Translations under genes and position numbers: made by a program
From: Actinomycetes bacterium
GTDB lineage: Bacteria; Actinomycetota; Acidimicrobiia; Acidimicrobiales; UBA8190
Assembly (NCBI GenBank): GCA_021798135.1
Contig: JAJZYI010000171.1
Span: forward strand, 1-7,505
DNA length: 7,505 nt
Direction of reading: 5' to 3'
Shown here: piece after piece, positions 1 through 4,099 of the stretch
Layout of the letters: every line of letters starts with the position of its first letter
Position numbering within the stretch: position 1 is the first letter of the stretch
The notes under the pieces: model-generated
The model's input: the letters and a program-made list of their open reading frames with translations, nothing else
Database searches by the model: none
Told to the model about the DNA's origin: nothing

Positions 1-81
1 CGCGTCGGCCAGGCGGCGGGCGGAGCGCGCGTCGGCCAGGCGGCGGGCGGAGCGCGCGTCGGCCAGGAGGCGGGCGGACCC
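1..81. repeat. 27-bp tandem repeat, three copies
   Basis: Copies start at 1, 28 and 55. The first two are identical and the third diverges in its second half (GGAGG for GCGGC near 67, and ACCC at the end). The unit length is a multiple of three, so an encoded nine-residue repeat would stay in frame. In the frame of the next gene it would read ASARRRAER, but that frame has no ATG, GTG or TTG between 2 and 106. The array may be the tail of a gene cut by the window edge, on either strand, or a non-coding minisatellite; I cannot tell which. There are no spacers, so it is not a CRISPR array. Confidence 0.85.
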
Positions 82-106
82 GACGCCGACCAGCCGGAGG
101 GGACCG

Positions 107-589
107 ATGGAGCTCGAGCTGGTACCCATCGACAAGCCGGACGACATGAACGTGGTCCTGGGCCACGCCCACTTCGTCAAGACCGTGGAGGACCTGCACG
201 AGGCGCTGGTCGGCACGAGCCCGCACCTGCGCTTCGGGCTCGCCTTCTGCGAGGCCTCGGGGGCCCGCCTGGTGCGGCGCTCGGGGAACGACCCGGAGCT
301 GGTCGACCTGGCCGTGCGCAACGCCCGCGCCGTGGGCGCCGGCCACGCCTTCGTCGTCTTCGTGCGTGAGGGCTACCCGCTCAACGTCCTCAACGCCCTG
401 AAGGCGGTCCCCGAGGTGTGCACGATCCACTGCGCCACCGCCAACCCGGTCGAGGTGGTGGTGGCGGAGACCGGCCTGGGCCGCGCCGTGCTGGGTGTGG
501 TCGACGGCTCGCCGCCGGTGGGCACCGAGACGGAGGCCGACGTCGCCGAGCGCAGGGACCTGCTGCGGCGCATCGGGTACAAGCTGTGA
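107..589 (+). CDS. Adenosine-specific kinase family protein (DUF355)
   Basis: The 160-residue product matches the small, ancient DUF355/adenosine-specific kinase family across its whole length. Family-like stretches include FGLAFCEASG (43-52), the NA-x-x-x-GAGHAF segment (72-82), YPLNVLNALK (90-99), the core IHCATANPVEVVVAET (107-122), GRAVLGVVDG (125-134) and a C-terminal LLRRIGYKL. The family is best known from archaea; the Pyrobaculum member binds adenosine nucleotides and was found with a phosphorylated histidine. H80 and H108 are conserved-looking histidines here, but I cannot say which is equivalent. It should be cytoplasmic: no signal peptide or membrane segment is visible. The ATG at 107 is the only start in frame within the window and follows GGAGGGG (96-102) at four bases. 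It is probably cotranscribed with polX, 29 bp downstream. The cellular substrate and role are not established. Confidence 0.88.
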   Translation: MELELVPIDKPDDMNVVLGHAHFVKTVEDLHEALVGTSPHLRFGLAFCEASGARLVRRSGNDPELVDLAVRNARAVGAGHAFVVFVREGYPLNVLNALKAVPEVCTIHCATANPVEVVVAETGLGRAVLGVVDGSPPVGTETEADVAERRDLLRRIGYKL

Positions 590-618
590 CGGCACGGGGG
601 AGCTGAGGGGAGCCCGCC

Positions 619-2361
619 GTGCCGAGGTCGAACGACGACGTGGCCGCCGCCCTGGAGGAGATGGCGACGCTGCTCGCCATCGCCGGCGGCGACCCCTTCA
701 GGATCCGGGCCTACGACAAGGCGGCCCGGGCGCTGGCGGAGCACCCCCAGGACCTGGCCACCCTCGACGAGCGAGGCCTGCGGGCCGTCCCCGGCGTCGG
801 CGCCCACATCGCCGCCAAGGTCGGCGAGCTGCTGCGCAGCGGGCGGATGGCCGAGCTCGACGACCTGCGCGCCCAGGTCCCGGCCGGGCTGCGCGCCCTG
901 CTGGACGTGCCCGGGCTGGGCCCCAAGCGGGCCCGGCAGGTCTACGACGAGCTGGGCATCACCTCGTCGGCCGAGCTCCTGCAGGCGCTGCACGAGCACC
1001 GACTCCGCGGCCTCCGTGGCTGGGGGCCGACCAGCGAGGACAACCTGCGGCGGGCCATCGCCCAGACCCAGCAGGCGGGCCGGCGCCTGGCGCTCGACGT
1101 GGCCCTGGAGACCGCCGAGGAGCTCGTCGACGGCCTGGGGCGCCTGCCCGGGACGACCCGGGCCGCCTACGCCGGCTCCCTGCGCCGCATGCGCGAGACC
1201 ATCGGCGACATCGACCTGCTCGCCGCGTCCGACGACCCCGCGGCGGTCATGACGGGCTTCGCCCGCCTCCCCCTGGTCGCCGAGGTGCGCGCCGGCGGGA
1301 CGACCAAGGCGCTGGCGTTCACCACCAAGGGCGTCCACGTCGACCTGCGCGTGGTCCCCCCGGCGTCGTGGGGCTCGGCGCTGCAGTACTTCACCGGCTC
1401 CAAGGCGCACAACGTCCACCTGCGCCGCATCGCCCAGCGCCAGGGCCTGAAGCTGTCCGAGTACGGCCTGGAACGCCTCGCCGACGGGACGACGGTGGCC
1501 GGGGCGAGCGAGGAGGAGGTCTACGAGTCCCTCGGCCTGGCCTGGGTCCCGCCCACCCTGCGCGAGGACCGGGGGGAGGTGGAGGCCGCCCGGGCCCGGG
1601 CACTGCCCCGGCTGGTCGAGGTGTCCGACATCCGCGGCGACCTCCACACCCACACCACCCTGACCGACGGGCTGGCCACGCTCGAGGAGATGGTGGAGGC
1701 GGCGCGCCGCCGCGGCTACCGCTACCTGGCCGTCACCGACCACGCCCCCATGCTGCGGATGATGCGGATGACGACGGAGAAGATGCTCGCCCAGCGGGCG
1801 CAGGTGCGAGCCCTCCAGGTCCGCGGCGGCCCGGCGCTCCTGCACGGCTCGGAGCTCAACATCCAGCCCGACGGCTCGCTCGACTGGGACGACGAGACCC
1901 TGGCGGGCTTCGACGTCCTGGTCGCCTGCGTCCACTCGCACTTCACCATGGGCCGCGCCGAGATGACCGCCCGGCTGCTGCGCGCCATCGAGCACCCCGC
2001 CGTCAACGTCATCGGCCACCCCACCTCCCGGAGCATCGGGCGCCGCCCGCCGATCGACTTCGACGCGGACGCCGTCTTCGCCGCCGCGGCCCGCACGGGG
2101 ACGGCCATGGAGGTCAACTCGTTCCCCGACCGCCTCGACCTGAACGACGAGCTGGCCCGCCTGGCCCAGGCCCACGGGGTCGTGCTCTCGATCGCCACCG
2201 ACGCCCACGCCACCCGACACCTCGCCAACATCCGCTACGGCGTGGCCACGGCCCAGCGGGCCTGGGTGACACCCGACCGCGTCATCAACACCTGGCCGCT
2301 GCCGAGGCTCCGGGCGTTCCTCGCCAAGGGCGGGCGGGCCCGGCCGGCCGTGGCGGGCTGA
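619..2361 (+). CDS. polX: DNA polymerase/3'-5' exonuclease PolX
   Basis: The 580-residue protein has the size and domain order of bacterial PolX, a repair polymerase that fills short gaps and trims 3' ends. An N-terminal helical domain carries two helix-hairpin-helix motifs (VPGVG at 57-61, VPGLGPKRA at 97-105). The nucleotidyltransferase site is intact: GS at 186-187, RRMRETIGDID ending in the DxD pair D197/D199, and a third aspartate D242 in VDLRVV, followed by the FTGSKAHN motif (258-265). The C-terminal PHP domain keeps its expected metal ligands: HTH 343-345, TDH 373-375, E412, HSH 439-441, GHP 466-468 and D528/H530. Both activities should therefore be functional (inference from residues). 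The start is GTG at 619, preceded by GAGGGGAG (605-612) at six bases. It follows the kinase gene by 29 bp, suggesting one transcript. The stop codon lies inside the first unit of a 31-bp repeat. Confidence 0.95.
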   Translation: MPRSNDDVAAALEEMATLLAIAGGDPFRIRAYDKAARALAEHPQDLATLDERGLRAVPGVGAHIAAKVGELLRSGRMAELDDLRAQVPAGLRALLDVPGLGPKRARQVYDELGITSSAELLQALHEHRLRGLRGWGPTSEDNLRRAIAQTQQAGRRLALDVALETAEELVDGLGRLPGTTRAAYAGSLRRMRETIGDIDLLAASDDPAAVMTGFARLPLVAEVRAGGTTKALAFTTKGVHVDLRVVPPASWGSALQYFTGSKAHNVHLRRIAQRQGLKLSEYGLERLADGTTVAGASEEEVYESLGLAWVPPTLREDRGEVEAARARALPRLVEVSDIRGDLHTHTTLTDGLATLEEMVEAARRRGYRYLAVTDHAPMLRMMRMTTEKMLAQRAQVRALQVRGGPALLHGSELNIQPDGSLDWDDETLAGFDVLVACVHSHFTMGRAEMTARLLRAIEHPAVNVIGHPTSRSIGRRPPIDFDADAVFAAAARTGTAMEVNSFPDRLDLNDELARLAQAHGVVLSIATDAHATRHLANIRYGVATAQRAWVTPDRVINTWPLPRLRAFLAKGGRARPAVAG

Positions 2362-2430
2362 CGTGGGGTGCTGGGCGGTGGGGGCGGGCTGACGTGAGGT
2401 GCTGGGCGGTGGGGGCGGGCTGACGTGGGG
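2352..2430 (+). repeat. 31-bp tandem repeat over the polX stop, about 2.5 copies
   Basis: Units begin at 2352, 2383 and 2414; the last is partial. They are nearly identical; the clearest difference is GTGAGG for GTGGGG near 2394-2399. Each unit contains GGGCTGACGTG, so the polX stop codon TGA is repeated at 31-bp spacing. The first unit includes the last codons of polX, so the array seems to have grown by tandem duplication from the gene's own 3' end. The repeat is very G-rich on the mRNA strand. Confidence 0.9.
2365..2388 (+). other. Putative G-quadruplex motif just after the polX stop
   Basis: Four G-runs occur at 2365-2368, 2373-2375, 2380-2384 and 2386-2388, with loops of 4, 4 and 1 bases. 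This fits the usual rule of four runs of at least three G with loops of one to seven. It lies four bases after the polX stop on the mRNA-like strand. The second repeat unit has lost its first G-run and fits the rule only poorly. Folding in the cell is not shown by sequence. Confidence 0.5.
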
Positions 2431-2483
2431 CCGCCGGGCGGCGTCCGCAGGCCGGAGCCCCGCTCCCGAGACGATTGCACGCG

Positions 2484-2497
2484 ACCGGTGCACCGGT
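2484..2497. promoter_or_regulatory. 14-bp perfect palindrome, possible operator
   Basis: ACCGGTGCACCGGT is identical to its reverse complement. It lies about 120 bp after the polX stop and 215 bp before the NTF2-like gene. The size and symmetry suit a dimeric DNA-binding regulator, but no regulator gene is in view and no adjacent promoter is clear. The assignment as an operator is inference. Confidence 0.35.
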
Positions 2498-2696
2498 GAG
2501 CTCGTGTCGCGCCCGACTTGGGACCTCCGCCTCTACCGTCCGACCGGCCCGCCCGCCTAGCCTGTGACCGACGGCGGGTCGCTGCGGCACCGGCGACCGG
2601 CTTCCAGGGCACCCGCGTCGACGATCGAGGAGGGCTCGGCCGGTCGGGGTACCGCTCGGCGCCGTCTTCGGCCTCCGGCGCCAGTCCCGCCCGAAC

Positions 2697-2711
2697 GGAG
2701 GAGGAACCTCC
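2697..2711 (+). promoter_or_regulatory. Ribosome binding site inside a small hairpin
   Basis: GGAGG (2697-2701) can pair with CCTCC (2707-2711), leaving AGGAA as a five-base loop. The stem ends exactly at the ATG of the NTF2-like gene at 2712. The same GGAGGAGGA stretch is the Shine-Dalgarno sequence, so folding would hide part of it and could lower translation. The pairing is seen in the sequence; any regulatory effect is inferred. Confidence 0.5.
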
Positions 2712-3110
2712 ATGCGCGAAGACAACGTTGCGTTGGTGAAGCGTGGCTACGACGCCTTCTCGAAGGGCGATCTCGCCGCCATCCAAGCCATGGGCGCCGA
2801 GGACGAGGTATGGGAGACCACGCTCGGAGGGGCACCCGGCTTCAGGTACGAGTACCGCGGGCCCGGCGAGGTGCTCGAGTTCTTCGCCACGCTGCAGGAG
2901 CGCACCGGCGGCACGTTCAAGGACGAGCCGGAAGCGTTCATGCCCGTCGACGACGACCGGGTGGCCGTGCTTGAGCACATCACGGCGACGCGTGACGGGC
3001 GGACCCTCGACCACCACGTGGTGCACGTCTTCGAGGTGCGCGACGGCAAGATCCGCAGGGTGACCGAGTACAACGACAACCCTCGGGTCATCGCCGACTT
3101 CTACACCTGA
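2712..3110 (+). CDS. NTF2/SnoaL-like small protein
   Basis: The 132-residue product has the pattern of the NTF2-like (SnoaL-like, DUF4440-type) superfamily, whose members form a cone-shaped alpha+beta barrel. Visible features are an N-terminal helix NVALVKRGYDAFSKGDLAAI (5-24), EVWETTL (32-38), YRGPGEVLEFFATL (48-61), the strand VAVLEHITATRDGRTLDH (84-101) and the C-terminal VHVFEVRDGKIRRVTEYND (104-122). Family members act as isomerases, cyclases, dehydratases or non-enzymatic binding proteins, so no reaction can be assigned. The ATG at 2712 follows a GGAGGAGGA Shine-Dalgarno sequence. It seems to be a single-gene unit: a 350-bp gap precedes it and a GC hairpin follows its stop. Its codon use looks slightly less GC-extreme than its neighbours (for example GTT, GCG, TTG and GTG close together near the start), which is weak evidence of a different history. 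Confidence 0.82.
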   Translation: MREDNVALVKRGYDAFSKGDLAAIQAMGAEDEVWETTLGGAPGFRYEYRGPGEVLEFFATLQERTGGTFKDEPEAFMPVDDDRVAVLEHITATRDGRTLDHHVVHVFEVRDGKIRRVTEYNDNPRVIADFYT

Positions 3111-3112
3111 TC

Positions 3113-3149
3113 GCCGGCCGGGCCGGGGCGGCACGGCCTGCCCGCCGGC
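3113..3149 (+). terminator. GC-rich hairpin after the NTF2-like gene
   Basis: The arm at 3113-3123 pairs with 3140-3149 (GCCGG and CGGGC against GCCCG and CCGGC), giving ten base pairs with one bulged C and a 16-base loop. It begins three bases after the stop codon. No T-run follows, which is common for proposed terminators in very GC-rich actinobacteria but also weakens the call. Confidence 0.4.
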
Positions 3150-3187
3150 GCCAGGGATCGGGTCGGGGCGCGCCGCCGCGCCTGTCG

Positions 3188-3216
3188 TTGACCGGCCGCC
3201 CGCAACCGGGAACACT
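3188..3216 (+). promoter_or_regulatory. Promoter of the DDN-family gene, likely leaderless
   Basis: TTGACC at 3188-3193 and AACACT at 3211-3216 are separated by 17 bp, the ideal sigma-70-type spacing. The -35 box matches the consensus at five of six positions and the -10 box is moderate. Six bases separate the -10 box from the ATG at 3223, so transcription should begin at or next to the start codon. Confidence 0.5.
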
Positions 3217-3222
3217 GACCGG

Positions 3223-3753
3223 ATGCCCGAGAGCGACCCCGTCTCCGCCTTTCCCGACCGCCGCTGGGGACGAGAGGGCACGCGCCTGCGCGAGCTAGCG
3301 GTCCGCGTGTCGTGCACGCGGCTGGGTTCCGACCTCGTCCGGTGGATGGCGCCGCTCGACCGGGCGGTGCTGCGGCGCAGCCGGGGCCGGTACACCCTCC
3401 TGGGGCCCATCGCCGCGCCGGTGCTGCTGCTGACCACCACGGGGGCCAGGTCCGGCCGGCCGCGGACCACCCCGCTGCTGTACGGCCGCGACGCCGACCG
3501 CGACGCCCTGATCGTGGTGGGCAGCAACTTCGGCCAGCCGCAGCACCCGGCGTGGAGCGGCAACCTGCTGGCGAACCCCCGGGCCGTGGTCGACGTCGGC
3601 GGCACGGCCGTGCCCGTCGAGGCCGAGCTGCTGACCGGTGCCGAGGCCGAGGCCGCCTACCGCACCATGGTGGCGGTGGCGCGCACCTACGACGAGTACC
3701 GCTCCCGGACCGAGCGCGCCATCCGCGTGTTCCGCCTGACCGCCGCGCCGTAG
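3223..3753 (+). CDS. DDN-family F420H2-dependent reductase (nitroreductase/DUF385 family)
   Basis: The 176-residue product fits the deazaflavin-dependent nitroreductase family typical of mycobacteria and other F420-using actinobacteria. These small split-barrel enzymes use reduced F420 to reduce quinones, nitro compounds or enones. Family motifs are present in order: LLLTTTGARSGRPRTTPLLY (68-87), SNFGQPQHPAWSGNLLANP (101-119) with the HPAW and NLxANP signatures, and the C-terminal YDEYRSRTERAIRVFRL (156-172), whose tyrosines Y156 and Y159 sit where the family has substrate-pocket tyrosines. The N-terminal 55 residues are basic and amphipathic and may touch the membrane, as in mycobacterial Ddn (inference). 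No Shine-Dalgarno sequence precedes the ATG, and the promoter boxes place transcription start at the ATG. No F420 biosynthesis gene is in the window, so cofactor use is inferred from the family. Confidence 0.87.
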   Translation: MPESDPVSAFPDRRWGREGTRLRELAVRVSCTRLGSDLVRWMAPLDRAVLRRSRGRYTLLGPIAAPVLLLTTTGARSGRPRTTPLLYGRDADRDALIVVGSNFGQPQHPAWSGNLLANPRAVVDVGGTAVPVEAELLTGAEAEAAYRTMVAVARTYDEYRSRTERAIRVFRLTAAP

Positions 3754-3754
3754 G

Positions 3755-3856
3755 CCGGGACCGGTACCGGAGCCCGGGATCAGGACCCAGGACCCGGGGC
3801 CCGGGATCAGGACCCGGGACCCGGGACGTACGACCCGGGACGTACGACCCGGGACG
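3755..3856. repeat. Array of CCCGGG palindromes with 27-bp and 14-bp repeats
   Basis: CCCGGG occurs seven times, starting at 3773, 3793, 3800, 3813, 3820, 3834 and 3848. CCCGGGATCAGGACCC is repeated 27 bp apart (3773 and 3800), and a GACCCGGGACGTAC-like unit repeats at 14 bp across 3818-3856. CCGGTACCGG (3761-3770) and two CGTACG palindromes (3827 and 3841) add to the symmetry. The array begins just after the DDN-family stop. It could fold into many alternative hairpins and might act as a terminator or mRNA stabiliser, or simply be a slippage-grown repeat. Confidence 0.85.
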
Positions 3857-3870
3857 CAGGTCCCATCGCT

Positions 3871-3887
3871 GCAGGCGCGGAGCCTGC
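3871..3887 (+). terminator. Perfect 6-bp GC hairpin, possible terminator
   Basis: GCAGGC (3871-3876) and GCCTGC (3882-3887) pair perfectly around the five-base loop GCGGA. It lies between the CCCGGG array and the next promoter, a sensible place for a terminator of the upstream gene. It has no T-run. Confidence 0.35.
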
Positions 3888-3972
3888 CGCTCGCGGTCCT
3901 GCCGGGCGTGCAGCCGACGTCGCCGGGGCAGGCGGTGACGAGCGGGGGCCGGCAGCGGGCAGCCGGTCCATC

Positions 3973-3986
3973 CGCGGCGCGCCGCG
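3973..3986. promoter_or_regulatory. 14-bp palindrome upstream of the operon promoter
   Basis: CGCGGCGCGCCGCG is a perfect palindrome 26 bp upstream of the predicted -35 box at 4013. A shorter palindrome, GACGCGTC, follows at 3997-4004. Either could be a regulator site for the lipid-type operon. All-GC palindromes arise easily by chance in DNA this GC-rich, so the call is weak. Confidence 0.25.
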
Positions 3987-4012
3987 ACCTGCACCAGACG
4001 CGTCGCGGGCCC

Positions 4013-4041
4013 TTGCGCGCCCGTCGACCATCTGGTACTCA
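4013..4041 (+). promoter_or_regulatory. Promoter of the ketosynthase operon
   Basis: TTGCGC (4013-4018) and TACTCA (4036-4041) are separated by 17 bp. TGG directly before the -10 box gives an extended -10 element. The predicted start of transcription is near 4048, leaving a leader of about 50 bases before the GTG at 4100. It is the only stretch in the 346-bp gap that resembles a standard promoter. Confidence 0.6.
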
Positions 4042-4044
4042 TGG

Positions 4045-4075
4045 TGTCGCGACGGGGGGCGGCCCCGTGGCGACG
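4045..4075 (+). promoter_or_regulatory. Long stem-loop in the operon's 5' leader
   Basis: Bases 4046-4057 pair with 4063-4074 around a five-base loop: eleven Watson-Crick pairs interrupted by one G/G mismatch (4051/4069), with a further T/G pair at 4045/4075. The structure starts at the predicted transcription start and ends twelve bases before the Shine-Dalgarno sequence at 4087. It could protect the 5' end of the mRNA, act in attenuation, or be a DNA operator overlapping the start point. It also swallows the alternative GTG at 4067, arguing against that start. Confidence 0.55.
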
Positions 4076-4099
4076 GCGGACGTGGCGGAGGGAACCTAC

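Larger units (their letters stand above)
2362..2711 (+). other. 350-bp gap between polX and the NTF2-like gene
   Basis: No convincing gene is present. Open frames cross the gap on both strands, but none has family-like protein sequence. From the left it holds the rest of the 31-bp repeat, a 14-bp palindrome at 2484-2497, then about 200 bp in which I see no clear promoter. TAGCCT at 2558-2563 resembles an actinobacterial -10 box, but no matching -35 box is found at 16-18 bp. The gap ends with the purine-rich ribosome binding site of the next gene. Confidence 0.6.

Noticed and set aside
1..81. CRISPR array
   Set aside because: The units are directly abutting with no variable spacers, and no cas gene is near.
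3755..3856. Insertion sequence remnant or attachment site
   Set aside because: There is no transposase or integrase fragment, no tRNA gene and no flanking target duplication. The array looks like local repeat growth.
3908..4099. Longer ketosynthase form starting at 3908 or at GTG 4067
   Set aside because: The 3908 start precedes the predicted promoter and adds a non-family Arg-rich stretch. The 4067 GTG is buried in the 4045-4075 stem. GTG 4100 has the best Shine-Dalgarno spacing and a normal family N-terminus.
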